Below, piece by piece: positions 18,665 to 27,802 of a stretch of DNA of 64,000 bases. A program made the translations under genes and the position numbers. The DNA comes from Bacteroidia bacterium (GTDB lineage Bacteria > Bacteroidota > Bacteroidia > SpSt-205): assembly GCA_026003215.1 (NCBI GenBank), contig BPGV01000001.1, positions 89,570-153,569 of the forward strand. The letters run 5' to 3'. Under the pieces are notes generated by a model, which was not told where the DNA came from, made no database searches, and saw only the letters and a list, made by a program, of their open reading frames with translations. Positions within the stretch are counted from its first letter, which is position 1. Each line of letters opens with the position of its first letter.

Positions 18665-19864
18665 TTAGGCGGAGAGGGGGGTAACTTGGAGTTGGCGTAC
18701 CCAGAGGTAAGTACCTATGCGGGGCAAGAGCGCTTCTAATCGGCTTAAAAGCTCTTCGGCGGAGACTTCTAAAAGCAACAGCTCAGCGATGCCTATGGTT
18801 TCTTGGGTAGCTTCGGCGAAGAAGGGTAGGTACAAGAGGGCAGCGGGCTGGGGCTGATGGAGCGAAACGGGCGGAGTGGGAGTCCCCTTAGGCGGCGGGA
18901 CGATAAGGTAAGGCTTTTTGAGGTGGGCGGCGGTGGCTAAAAGGCCCTGATTGGGGAAAGTAGTGGTAGTGGGCTTGAGAGCATAGGTAGCTTGTACTGC
19001 CCAGCCGTCAGGCTGACGGAGGTAGGTCACAGCGCCAAGCATAGGCAGGTCTTGGTGGAAGGCCTCCAAGAGCTTTCGGAGGAAGGTAGAAAGCGGCTCT
19101 GTGTAAGCGGTACGCATCAGGGTTTCGTACTGGGCGAAGAAGGCTTCCCGTTCGGCGCGCCGGCGTTCCTCAGCTTGCAGACGGAGCACCTCTTGGAGGG
19201 CAGCTTCCGCTTCGGCTTTGCGCTTTTCTGCTTCGGCTCTCTCTTGGTCAAGGGCACGCGTAAGCTCCTCTTGCTTTTGAAGGCTTTCTTGCTGTGCCTG
19301 GGCAAGCTCAAGGATACGTCTGAAGTTTTTGTTATTTTGCTCCATGAAAAAATATCCCACAAATGCCTCCCCTATAATGAGCAATATGTAGGTCAAGGCC
19401 GAAGAAGATAGGGGATTAGGCGGGATAAAAGCTACCTTGTCATGCAGGAGAAAGCCTAATAAAGAGAGAAAAGCGCTTCCTATCAGGGCTAACTGGCTGT
19501 ATTTATGTTCATCAGCAGCATTGAATAGTAATACGCCTGTCAACCCCCCTACCATAGGAATCCAGAGAAAAAGGCCGCTATTAAGAGGATAAGTAAGGGT
19601 GGCTTCTATAAGAAAGCCTGCAAAAGCATAGATATTTAGAGCAAAACGCCAAAAAAGGGTAGTATATGGCTTTCCTACATGGAGGAATATGGCTACCACC
19701 CCACCTAATAAGGCATCTAAGCCCCGCATTTGTATGTAAATCGTTTTTATAGAAGGGGGCGTATCGGTATAGACAGCTAAAAGCAGCGTGAAGAGCTTAA
19801 AGCCAAAGACTCCCCACGCAATAGCTCGGATTTGTATAGGATTTAGGTGCGTATTTGGGGTCAT
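18665..19864 (-). CDS. Membrane protein with coiled coil and GAF-like C-terminal domain
   Basis: A 399-residue protein. Residues 1-180 contain about six hydrophobic helices. Residues about 185-255 form a long charged coiled coil rich in Glu, Gln, Lys and Arg (ELTRALDQERAEAEKRKAEAE). The last ~140 residues (MLGAVTYLRQPDGWAVQATYA ... LLYLPFFAEATQETIGIAEL) look like a GAF-type sensor domain. The arrangement suggests a membrane-attached signalling protein, but no kinase, cyclase or phosphatase domain is present. TACCTTTG lies 4 nt before the ATG. It is divergent from the efflux operon. A divergent GAF fold is possible, so the family call is moderate. Confidence 0.6.
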   Translation of the reverse strand: MTPNTHLNPIQIRAIAWGVFGFKLFTLLLAVYTDTPPSIKTIYIQMRGLDALLGGVVAIFLHVGKPYTTLFWRFALNIYAFAGFLIEATLTYPLNSGLFLWIPMVGGLTGVLLFNAADEHKYSQLALIGSAFLSLLGFLLHDKVAFIPPNPLSSSALTYILLIIGEAFVGYFFMEQNNKNFRRILELAQAQQESLQKQEELTRALDQERAEAEKRKAEAEAALQEVLRLQAEERRRAEREAFFAQYETLMRTAYTEPLSTFLRKLLEAFHQDLPMLGAVTYLRQPDGWAVQATYALKPTTTTFPNQGLLATAAHLKKPYLIVPPPKGTPTPPVSLHQPQPAALLYLPFFAEATQETIGIAELLLLEVSAEELLSRLEALLPRIGTYLWVRQLQVTPLSA

Positions 19865-19868
19865 GGAA

Positions 19869-19876
19869 CAAAGGTA
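19869..19876 (-). promoter_or_regulatory. -7 promoter element of the membrane/GAF-like gene
   Basis: TACCTTTG on the minus strand, 4 nt before the start codon at 19864. Confidence 0.7.
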
Positions 19877-19927
19877 GTCTTTGGCTTGAAGTAGGGGAGA
19901 TAGAGATACAGATACAGCGGACTGAGC

Positions 19928-19935
19928 TACCTTTG
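19928..19935 (+). promoter_or_regulatory. -7 promoter element of the efflux operon
   Basis: TACCTTTG, 6 nt before the ATG at 19942. It supports the shorter start, which begins a good signal peptide. Confidence 0.7.
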
Positions 19936-19941
19936 GCGGTG

Positions 19942-21189
19942 ATGAGGTGGCTCCTTTGGGGGGTGGGCCTACTGTGGGGACAAGATACCTTACATCTGAC
20001 GATAGCTCAGGTAGAGGCGCGCTTTTTGCAAAAAAATCTCCTTCTTCTGGCGCAGAAGCTGCGCATTCAAGCGGAGCAGGCGTTGGTATGGCAGGCGCGT
20101 CTGTGGCCTAATCCCCAGCTTGTCGTGGATCAGATGGATGTTTTTACCCAGGCGGAAGCGTCTTTTGATGCGGGTCCGTTTCTGGCGGCCCCACGTATCA
20201 ATCAGATAAGTGCCACGCTTTCACAGACCCTCTTGACAGCGGGGAAGCGGCTCAAAGGGGTGGCGTTGGCAGAAGCTTCGGTACGCCTCCAAGAAGCGGC
20301 CTTTGCGGAGCTTCTGCGACAGCTGCGGTATCAACTCCGAGGCGCTTTGTATGCGCTCCAAAGAGACCAGTTTCTCCTGGGAGTGCTGCGTGAGCAGGTA
20401 GCGCTCTTAGATAGGCTGCGGGCGCGGTATAAAGCCCTGAGCCAACAAGCGCTTGTGCCCCTCCCCGAATACCTTCGCATCGAAAACCTCTACCTCCAAG
20501 TGCAAGCCGACCTGCGCGACCGCTATCGCCAGTGGGAGGAAAACCAACATACCCTGCGCACGCTCTTGCGCTTCTCCGGAGATACCCTCCTGTGGATAGA
20601 TACCACCGGCTTTATCCAAGCGCAGCTGAACGAAGCCCTTCGGTTAGATTCCCTCCTGCTTTTGGTAGAAAAGAGGGGGGATGTACGACTTGCCCGCGAA
20701 ACGCATCATTACCAAGTGGCGGCCCTAACGTTGGAAAAAGCTATGGCTTTCCCGGATGTGACTGTAGATGTGACTTACGATAGACTCGGCGGATATAGGC
20801 TCAATCAGTGGGGGGTCGGCTTTGCGCTACCGCTGCCTGTATTCAATAGGAACCAAGGACGGATCGCTGCGGCGCGTCTCCTTGTGGAACAAAGTCAGCT
20901 GACCTACGAACAAACCCGCCTTATAGCTGAGTCCGAAGTGGTACGAGCCTGGCGTCAGCTGGTCGCGCTGCAAGCTCAGCTACGAGAGATGGACTTTGCG
21001 CTCTTGGCGCGTTATCGCCAGGCCGAGGCTGCTTATAGAGAAAACCTGCTCGCTGGGCGAATAAGTTTCTTGGCCTATGTAGATTTTTTTCAGAGCTATA
21101 GAGATTTAGCGCAGAAAATAGCAGAAACCTTTTATCTCTTGCATCAAGCACAAAATGAAATAGGATATGCGGTGGGCATGGATAGGTAG
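19942..21189 (+). CDS. TolC-family outer-membrane efflux protein
   Basis: A 415-residue outer-membrane channel component of a tripartite efflux pump. The start at 19942 yields the signal peptide MRWLLWGVGLLWGQ. The body has the two long amphipathic helical repeats of the TolC/CzcC family (NLLLLAQKLRIQAEQALVWQ; later NQGRIAAARLLVEQSQLTYE and AEAAYRENLLAGRISFLAYV). It is first in the operon with the adaptor (overlap 23 bp) and the RND pump. Their type suggests metal-ion export of the CusC/CzcC kind, although the ions cannot be named from sequence. Confidence 0.88.
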   Translation: MRWLLWGVGLLWGQDTLHLTIAQVEARFLQKNLLLLAQKLRIQAEQALVWQARLWPNPQLVVDQMDVFTQAEASFDAGPFLAAPRINQISATLSQTLLTAGKRLKGVALAEASVRLQEAAFAELLRQLRYQLRGALYALQRDQFLLGVLREQVALLDRLRARYKALSQQALVPLPEYLRIENLYLQVQADLRDRYRQWEENQHTLRTLLRFSGDTLLWIDTTGFIQAQLNEALRLDSLLLLVEKRGDVRLARETHHYQVAALTLEKAMAFPDVTVDVTYDRLGGYRLNQWGVGFALPLPVFNRNQGRIAAARLLVEQSQLTYEQTRLIAESEVVRAWRQLVALQAQLREMDFALLARYRQAEAAYRENLLAGRISFLAYVDFFQSYRDLAQKIAETFYLLHQAQNEIGYAVGMDR

Positions 21190-22228
21190 TATCGTCGTGG
21201 TTTTCTGGAGCTGTATGCAGAATGCTCCTGTAGGGACCAATGGCTCTTGGGGAGCTTCGGATAGTCTATTAGAGGAGCTGTGCCTACAAGTGGCGCGTTC
21301 TGAGGCTCTTCCGGTGGAAGTGCGGGTTCCTGGAGAAGTGGTCTCCGTACCGGAAAAAACTGTGCAAGTACGGGCCCTCACCAGTGGTACGCTGGTGGAG
21401 GTATTTGTACGCACAGGCGAACGCGTACAGCAGGGGCTGCCGCTCGTACGCATTCGTTCGCCGGAGCTTTTAGCGTGGGAAGCGCAGTACCAGAGTCTGC
21501 AGGCGCGCATCGCTGCTCAGCGGGAAAAGGTGCAGGCGATGGAAAGGTTAGCCCGAGATAGCTTAGCTTCCAGTACGGAGGTGAGCGCGTCTCGGGCCGA
21601 ACTTTTTTCTATGGAAGCCGAAGCGCAGGGCCTGGCGCATCAGCTTCGGCTTTTTCAACGTTCGGGCATGGATTTTCTCGTGCTGGCTCCGCGTAAGGGT
21701 GTGGTCACTCGGCTATCTGTAAGTGCAGGGACACAAGTACAGCCCGGCGACTTATTGGTAGAAATAGCGGATTTAGCTCTGGTGCGGTTTATCGTGTATC
21801 TGTATCCGGAGCAGCTGGGGCATGCCCTGCCGGGCATGGAAGCAGAGGCGACTTTTCCGGAGGTTTCCGGGCCGGTGCCGTTTCGGATAGCGGGTTTTTT
21901 GCCCACCGTAGATCCGCAAAGTCGGGCCGCTATGGCGTATGCGGATGTGCCTAATCCGCAGTTTCTCTTGCGGCCGGGGGCTTATTTCCAGGCACGTCTC
22001 AAAGGCTACCAAAGCGATTCCGCAGTCGCTGTGCCGGCCTCCGCTTTGGTGTTGGATGCAGACCAGCATTATGCCTTAGTGTATCGGCAGAGAAGCTGGG
22101 AAGTGCGACCCGTACAGATTCGGCGTCTCCTCCGAGATAAAGCGTATATCCAAGGCGTTGTCCCCGGCGAAACCTTGGCTACCCGCAAGGTACTCTTTCT
22201 CTATCAGCAGCTTACGCGTAGCCTATGA
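21167..22228 (+). CDS. RND efflux periplasmic adaptor (membrane-fusion) protein
   Basis: A 353-residue lipoprotein adaptor linking the RND pump to TolC. The N-terminus MRWAWIGSIVVVFWSCMQN has a lipobox-like end with Cys for lipidation. Then come a biotinyl-lipoyl half-motif (VRALTSGTLVEVFVRTGERVQQGLPLVRI, shown here only as a position, residues ~65-93), a short helical hairpin (QARIAAQREKVQAMERLAR), the second lipoyl half (APRKGVVTRLSVSAGTQV) and the beta-barrel. It overlaps tolC by 23 bp and ends ATGA-coupled to the RND gene, so the stoichiometry may be coordinated by coupling. Confidence 0.9.
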   Translation: MRWAWIGSIVVVFWSCMQNAPVGTNGSWGASDSLLEELCLQVARSEALPVEVRVPGEVVSVPEKTVQVRALTSGTLVEVFVRTGERVQQGLPLVRIRSPELLAWEAQYQSLQARIAAQREKVQAMERLARDSLASSTEVSASRAELFSMEAEAQGLAHQLRLFQRSGMDFLVLAPRKGVVTRLSVSAGTQVQPGDLLVEIADLALVRFIVYLYPEQLGHALPGMEAEATFPEVSGPVPFRIAGFLPTVDPQSRAAMAYADVPNPQFLLRPGAYFQARLKGYQSDSAVAVPASALVLDADQHYALVYRQRSWEVRPVQIRRLLRDKAYIQGVVPGETLATRKVLFLYQQLTRSL

Positions 22229-25200
22229 GAGCGATTGTCACCTTTGCGCTGCGCAGGCCCATTTTCGTGGTGCTTCTTACGCTTTTGGTGGGGGTGGCCG
22301 GTGTCGTAGCTTACTTACATACCCCCATAGAAGCCTATCCCGATGTTACAAGCACCCGCACGCGCGTGATTGTGCAATGGCCCGGCCGCAGCGCCGAAGA
22401 AGTAGAAAAGTTTGTTACCCTCCCCCTCACCCAAGCTTTTGGCAATATTCCCCGCAAACGGAGTATTCGTTCTATCTCTCTTTTTGGGTTAGCGGTTGTT
22501 TCTGTGCTTTTCGAAGATGATGTAGAGGATTTTTTTGCGCAGCAATATGTCTCGGCGCGCCTCTCTGGGGTGAGTTTGCCGGCCGGGGCCGAAGCGTATG
22601 TAGAGCCTCCTTATGGCGCGACAGGCGAAATCTTCCGCTACTTCCTCATCGGCAATCGGCCCCTACGTGACCTTACCGCCCTCCAAAACTGGGTAGTGGA
22701 ACGCTACCTCCTCCAAGTGCCTGGTGTAGCCGATGTGGTCACCTTCGGCGGCGAAGAAAAAATCTATGAGGTGCAACTGGATTGGGGGACGTCTCCAAGC
22801 CTATGACCTTACGCCCTTGGATGTGCTGGAAGCCCTCTCCCGTAGCAACATCAACGTCGGCGGCGACATCATAGAACAAGGAGAACAAGCCTATGTGGTC
22901 CGGGGCATAGGCCTCCTGGAATCTACCCAAGACATAGAAAACATTCTCATCACCCTAAGAAACGATGTGCCTATTTACATCAAAAACATTGGTCACGTGG
23001 TTATTTCGGCAAAACCTCGTTTAGGCTGGTGCGGCTGGAACGAATATGCCGATGTGGTGCAGGGCATAGTCCTTATGCGCCGTGGCGAAGATCCCTCTAC
23101 GGTCATCCCCCGCCTCAAAGATAAAATCTACGAACTCAACACCCGCGTTTTGCCGCCGGGAGTCCATATTCAGCCTTTCTTAGATCGCACAGAGCTTATC
23201 CAGACTACGGTAAAAACCGTTGTACATAACTTATTGGAAGGCGCTTTATTGGTGACTCTGGTGGTCGGACTTTTTTTGTGGGAATGGCGCGCCGTACTGA
23301 TTATTGTTTCGGTGATACCCCTGGCTTTTCTTTTTGCTATTTTGCTTCTACGGATTCAAGGGCTTCCGGCGAACCTAATCTCTATGGGGGCTTTGGATTT
23401 TGGGCTTCTTTTGGAGGGAAGCCTGGTGATTGTGGAGAGTGCTTTTGTGGCGCTTGTGCATTTGCAAGATACCTTGCCTCCCCAAGCGCTGGGGCGCCGC
23501 GCCAAGGGGGGCCTCCTACGCCGAGTAATAACGCAAAATGCCAAATATATCTTTACAGCACAGTTTATTTTGATACTTGCGCTCTTGCCTATATTTTTAT
23601 TTGAACGGGTAGAGGGTAAGCTATTTAAGCCTTTAGCTTTCACCTTAGGGTATGCTATGGTAGGGGCCTTGCTGCTAAGCTTGACCTATGTGCCCGCCAT
23701 GATAAAGCTCCTGTATACTACTGTCCCCCCCGAAAAAAACCTGGGCATAGTGCGGCTACTTCTTTTGCCTTGGCAGAAGCTCTCTCATTGGGGATGGCGT
23801 CATCCGGGGCCGGTGTTGCTGGGCTATGCGGTAAGTGTGCTGGGCTTAGGCGTTGCTTTTTACTTTTATGGTTCTGAGTTTGTGCCTAAGCTGAATGAAG
23901 GGGCCTTGTATGTACGAGGTACTTTGCCTATTAGTGTAAAGCTCAGCGAGACGGTAGCCCTGGCTAAGCAGGTACAAAAGGAGATTTTACAGATTCCCGA
24001 AGTGCGTTTTGTGCTTTTTCAGGCGGGTAGGCCTAATGATGGAACCGACCCCACGGGCTTTTTCAACTTAGAGCTTCATGTGCAGCTCCACCCTCAAGAG
24101 CGTTGGCGTAAAGGACTCACACGAGAAAAGCTCGCCGAAGAGGTGCGCGCCCTCCTGAGAAAGTATCCTGGGGTACGATGGGCTATTAGCCAGCCTATAC
24201 AAGATAATGTAGAAGAGTACGTCTCAGGCGTGAAGAGCTCTATAGCTGTCAAGGTTTTTGGTCAAGACCTGGCAGAGTTAGAGCGGTATGCGAATGGTAT
24301 TGCAAAAATCCTAAGAGATATACCGGGCATTGAAGATGTGGTGGTATTTCAGAGTTTAGGCCTGCCTGAGCTACGGATTCGGCTGGATGAAGTGCGTATG
24401 GCTCGGTATGGCGTGCGCATGGAAGATGCTCAGGCCGTCATAGAAACAGCTATTGGGGGGCGCACGGCTACGTATTTTTACGAGGGCGAAAAATACTTTG
24501 ATGTCCGAATACGATTGGAAAAATCTTATCGCGACAATCCGGATGCGATTGCGCTGGTGCGGGTGCCTACCATAGATGGGCGCCAAGTGCCTCTCTCAGC
24601 TATTGCCGACATTCGCGTCCTGAATGGTCCGGCTTTTATTTACAGGGAGGGCACCCAACGGTATGTAGCGGTGGGCTTTTCTGTCTCCAGCCGTGACCTG
24701 GGGGGAACCATAGCCCGTGCCCAAAAAGCCGTAGAGAAACACCTATCATTTCCACGCGGTATCCATGTCAGCTGGGAAGGGGAGTTTGAGAGCAAAGCCC
24801 GAGCTACAAAACGGCTTTCTGTAATAGTGCCTGCTGTGGTGGGTCTTATCTTGCTGGTGTTATATTTCCATTTCGGTTCGCCTCGGGAAGTGCTTATTGC
24901 GGCGCTTACGTTGCCTTTTGCCTTTGTGGGGGGCATGGTGGCTTGGGTGAGTACAGGAATCCCCTTCGGTGTCTCTGCTGGCGTGGGTATGATTATTTTG
25001 CTGGGGGTCAATACCATCAATGCCTTGATACTTTTGGGCGATCTGCGCGGTAAAAAGACTCTGGCTTTGGCCCAAGAAGCCGTAGATAAGCGGATTCGGC
25101 CGCTGGTAATGGTCATGCTCATAGGATCCTTAGGGCTACTGCCCGCAGCTATTTCCACCAGAATGGGGTCAGAGGTGCAAAAACCTTTAGCCATTACGAT

Positions 25201-25282
25201 TGTTTTGGGGATGCCGGTATGTCTATTTTTGTCGTTATTAGTATTGCCTGCTTTGTATAGGCGGCTTTTCCGTCTGCGGTAA
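22225..25282 (+). pseudogene. RND inner-membrane efflux pump (CusA/CzcA type), frameshifted
   Basis: Two overlapping frames (22225-22806 and an open frame ending 25282) together encode a full-length RND pump of about 1018 residues. The first ends ...GGEEKIYEVQLDWG; the second continues RLQAYDLTPLDVLEALSRSN, the expected next segment. The switch falls at a run of five G (22784-22788), and removing one G restores LDWGRLQAYDL. The second part contains the TM helices, the central VVIVESAF-like region (LEGSLVIVESAF) and the terminal helix bundle. It may be a true inactivation, slippage that restores frame in some transcripts, or a homopolymer sequencing error. The rest of the gene shows no decay. 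Confidence 0.85.
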
Positions 25283-25291
25283 GGAATAGCC

Positions 25292-25299
25292 TATCTTTG
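25292..25299 (+). promoter_or_regulatory. -7 promoter element of the TetR gene
   Basis: TATCTTTG, 5 nt before the GTG at 25305. Confidence 0.7.
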
Positions 25300-25304
25300 C
25301 GCAG

Positions 25305-25856
25305 GTGTCGGAGGCCGCTCAGCGTATAAAAGAAGCTGCCCTACGGGAGTTTGCGCAGTATGGGTACGATGGGGCACGCTTGGAAAGGATTGCCAAAGCA
25401 GCAGGCGTTCATACAGCCCAGATTCATTATTACTTTCGCAATAAACGCGGCCTATATGAGGCGGTGCAGGCACTCTTAACTCCGCCTTCCTTAGAGGGGG
25501 CATTGGTGCCTTTACGCGAGGCGGGAAAACCCCTCCCCGAAAGAATCCAAGCGTTTTATACGCGTTTCTACGAAGGGGTCAAGGACTTGTCGCTCTCGGT
25601 GGAGAGCGGACCGACGAACCTCCTGCCTATGCTGCTGCGCAGTCCTCGGCCATTAGAAATCCCCGAGTGGATAGAGGCCCTGCGCGGCGCGCAACAGTTG
25701 GGCTTACTTCGTCGTTTACCTGTGCGTACCTTGCTTATCCAGCAGTGGAGCCTGGCCCTGGCCCCTATGTGGTTTGAGGAACCCCGCGAAAGTTGGGAAA
25801 AGTATTACACCGAGGAAGCCCCGCGGCTTTTCTGGGAAGTCGTCAAAAGCGTATAA
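25305..25856 (+). CDS. TetR/AcrR family transcriptional regulator
   Basis: A 183-residue regulator. The N-terminal helix-turn-helix is clear: ALREFAQYGYDGARLERIAKAAGVHTAQIHYYFRNKRGLYEAV. The remainder is a helical ligand-binding domain. GTG at 25305 is chosen because TATCTTTG lies 5 nt upstream. It directly follows the RND efflux operon on the same strand, so repression of that operon is a natural hypothesis. No palindromic operator is obvious in the short upstream regions. Confidence 0.88.
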   Translation: MSEAAQRIKEAALREFAQYGYDGARLERIAKAAGVHTAQIHYYFRNKRGLYEAVQALLTPPSLEGALVPLREAGKPLPERIQAFYTRFYEGVKDLSLSVESGPTNLLPMLLRSPRPLEIPEWIEALRGAQQLGLLRRLPVRTLLIQQWSLALAPMWFEEPRESWEKYYTEEAPRLFWEVVKSV

Positions 25857-25862
25857 ATCTCC

Positions 25863-25870
25863 CATCTTTG
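25863..25870 (+). promoter_or_regulatory. -7 promoter element of the DUF3078 gene
   Basis: CATCTTTG, 8 nt before the ATG at 25879. It supports the short start with a signal peptide. Confidence 0.55.
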
Positions 25871-25878
25871 CCCCGCCT

Positions 25879-26769
25879 ATGTATAAGGCATGGGCTGGCA
25901 TCGCTCTTCTATGGGCACAAGGCGGCGATACTTTGTCCTTATGGAAGTATGAAGGGCTTTTAGGCTTTCAGGCTGCGCAGACGGCCCTCACTAACTGGCA
26001 AGCCGGCGGCCAAGAGCAGCTTAGCTTTGGCCTGCAGGGGCGCCTCAAAGTGAGCTACCACCAGAAGCGTACAACCCTCAGCTTAGAAAGTTCAGGGCAA
26101 TATGGCCTCTTGCGGGTGGTGCCGCAGCGCACTTATCGTAAGACCCAAGACTTTTGGCTTACGGTAGTCCAGTATGAAAGGAACTTAGACACGGCTGGCC
26201 GGTGGGCCTTTTCGTTCTTGGGCGATGCGCGCACCCAGTGGACGCCTACCTATACCTATGTGGGCGACTCGGTGGTGAAGCCGGCTAAGTCCGCTTTCTT
26301 AGCTCCTTTGTATGGGCAGTTTTCGGTAGGGGTGCGTTACAAAGTGTTCTCCGATTGGACGCTTACGCTCTCTCCCCTCTCAGGTCGGGTTACCTATGTG
26401 CGGCTGCAATACTTGGCCGATAGGGGCGCCTTTGGCCTGCATCCCGCCGAACTGGCACCCGATAGTACTATCCTACGCCCTGCCCGTAAAACCTTATGGG
26501 AGGTAGGGGGACGCCTAACTTCTCGGTTGTCTATAACGCCTACTTCTGGTCTCAAAATCTCCCATTTTTTGGATATTTTTGGGAGTTATACGCAGGCTCC
26601 CTGGGGGCCAGTGGTAGTTTCACAGCTCCAAGCTGTATATAAGCTCAAGGGGTGGTTAGCGCTGACCCTTTCTCAGCAAGCTATTTACGACCCTCGCCAA
26701 GGGAAAGGCAAGGAAGCCCTCCAGCTCCTGTCGGCGTGGAGTGTGGGGATTACGCTGGAAAAGAAATAA
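25879..26769 (+). CDS. DUF3078-like outer-membrane protein
   Basis: A 296-residue protein. The signal peptide is MYKAWAGIALLWAQ; the upstream in-frame extension overlaps the TetR gene and is rejected. The opening WKYEGLLGFQAAQTALTNWQAGGQEQLSFGLQGRLKVSY matches the start of DUF3078 proteins (positions 22-60), whose members are predicted Bacteroidota outer-membrane beta-barrels. Alternating hydrophobic strands run to the C-terminus (WSVGITLEKK). Role unknown; the family is usually chromosomal and conserved. It ends at a strong bidirectional terminator. Confidence 0.75.
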   Translation: MYKAWAGIALLWAQGGDTLSLWKYEGLLGFQAAQTALTNWQAGGQEQLSFGLQGRLKVSYHQKRTTLSLESSGQYGLLRVVPQRTYRKTQDFWLTVVQYERNLDTAGRWAFSFLGDARTQWTPTYTYVGDSVVKPAKSAFLAPLYGQFSVGVRYKVFSDWTLTLSPLSGRVTYVRLQYLADRGAFGLHPAELAPDSTILRPARKTLWEVGGRLTSRLSITPTSGLKISHFLDIFGSYTQAPWGPVVVSQLQAVYKLKGWLALTLSQQAIYDPRQGKGKEALQLLSAWSVGITLEKK

Positions 26770-26794
26770 AAAAGGGGGCCTCAGGCCCCCTTTT
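26770..26794. terminator. Bidirectional intrinsic terminator
   Basis: GGGGGCC (26774-26780), loop TCA, GGCCCCC (26784-26790), flanked by AAAA on the left and TTTT on the right. It can end both the rightward DUF3078 gene and the leftward YqaE-like gene. Confidence 0.85.
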
Positions 26795-26813
26795 GCTTCC
26801 GAGCAAGAGATTT

Positions 26814-27176
26814 TTACTTCCCGGCTTGAATGATGGCGTAGACCACCCCTGGGATGTAACAAAGAGCTGTGAGCAAGATAGCGATAAGCACTTTGTCAGG
26901 GTCCCAGTTGCTGGCGATGCCTACGGCTAAGGGTGGGGTAAGGATGGCTAATACGATTAAGGAGAAAGGCGCAATCCCAGAGGTAGCCTTTTCATACAGC
27001 GATTGAAAGAACGTGGTTACGCGCTGGAAGAAGCTTGCTTTCTGGGATTTTTGCGGGGAGGCTTTTTGCTCGGCTACTGTTACAGCATTGACATTTACGG
27101 GTGCAGCATTTACTGCCTGCACTGCGAGGCCCGTCCCGAAGACGAGCAGTCCGAGTGTGAATACTAAGTACCGCAT
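26814..27176 (-). CDS. YqaE/Pmp3-family membrane protein with long N-terminus
   Basis: A 120-residue protein. An N-terminal hydrophobic segment (MRYLVFTLGLLVFGTGLAVQ) looks like a signal peptide. An Ala/Gln/Lys-rich linker follows, and then a C-terminal YqaE/Pmp3 domain: ILTPPLAVGIASNWDPDKVLI and ILLTALCYIPGVVYAII (two TM helices). Pmp3 proteins are about 50-60 residues long and linked to salt or membrane-potential stress in other organisms. The extra exported N-terminus here is a Bacteroidota-style extension. A -7 element (TACCTTTG, 27202-27195) lies 18 nt before the start. Confidence 0.8.
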   Translation of the reverse strand: MRYLVFTLGLLVFGTGLAVQAVNAAPVNVNAVTVAEQKASPQKSQKASFFQRVTTFFQSLYEKATSGIAPFSLIVLAILTPPLAVGIASNWDPDKVLIAILLTALCYIPGVVYAIIQAGK

Positions 27177-27194
27177 ATGCGTTTAGGTTTAAGA

Positions 27195-27202
27195 CAAAGG
27201 TA
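27195..27202 (-). promoter_or_regulatory. -7 promoter element of the YqaE-like gene
   Basis: TACCTTTG on the minus strand with an 18-nt gap to the start, one of the longer gaps in the window. Confidence 0.6.
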
Positions 27203-27493
27203 AGACTTTTTAGGTAAATGCAAGTACTCGAGAGAGGATTGGTTTCCCTTATATTTGGGAATACTTCTAACAGAGCCTTCGTTTGGGGTGTAAGGGTAAG
27301 CCTGTAAGAATGCTGCGTAGGAGCGTTTCGCTGACAGGTTTCGCCTTCCTTACAATGATTAGGTGTTGTTCTTTATCTTTGGCTAATGCCCGGAAAAACT
27401 ACTACTGCTCGTTTGTCCTGCTTGCCTATTCATTTATAAGATTTAGGGTCAGTGATGGGTTCGCCGTTAGATTTTAGCTATAAGTTTATTCGC
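27203..27493. other. Intergenic region with a possible 17-residue leaderless reading frame
   Basis: I see no conventional gene here. At 27374-27381 there is a perfect TATCTTTG on the plus strand, 4 nt before an ATG (27386) that opens a 17-codon frame ending at 27439 (MPGKTTTARLSCLPIHL). The spacing is the same as that of confirmed genes in this window. It could be a tiny protein, a small RNA start, or chance. A longer frame covering 27283-27477 has no support. Confidence 0.3.
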
Positions 27494-27802
27494 CTATAAA
27501 ACTGAGAGTTTTTTTAGACGCTGTTGGCTTTTGAATAGGTGCAAGGCGTTTCGGCCCCACAAGTAGAGGAGAATGGGAGTGGTGATGAGTATGAGCGGGT
27601 TATAGTCCAGGGCGATTTGCCAATCGCCATGGAGGAGATGCTGCGTAGCACGGGTAAGGCCGCAGCCCGGACATTCTACCCCCAAGAAAAGCCTTGAAGG
27701 GCACACCACCGGCCCCTCGTCAAAAAAATCTGACGGCAAAAGCAAAAGTATTAGAGGAGCCCCTAAAAAACCTATCCGAAAGGCTTTTTCTATCCAGTTC
27801 AT
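27494..27802 (-). CDS. DUF2752 small membrane protein
   Basis: A 102-residue protein with two or three hydrophobic helices and the DUF2752 signature [19 protein letters not shown] followed by an amphipathic segment and the helix [16 protein letters not shown]. The two Cys pairs are typical of the family, whose biochemical role is not established. Its ATG overlaps the stop of the ABC ATPase gene (ATGA type), so the two are co-transcribed. The pairing may simply be operonic. Confidence 0.8.
   Translation of the reverse strand: MNWIEKAFRIGFLGAPLILLLLPSDFFDEGPVVCPSRLFLGVECPGCGLTRATQHLLHGDWQIALDYNPLILITTPILLYLWGRNALHLFKSQQRLKKLSVL

Noticed and set aside
27283-27477. 64-codon frame starting GCKGKPVRML
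   Set aside because: No promoter near its start and no protein character.
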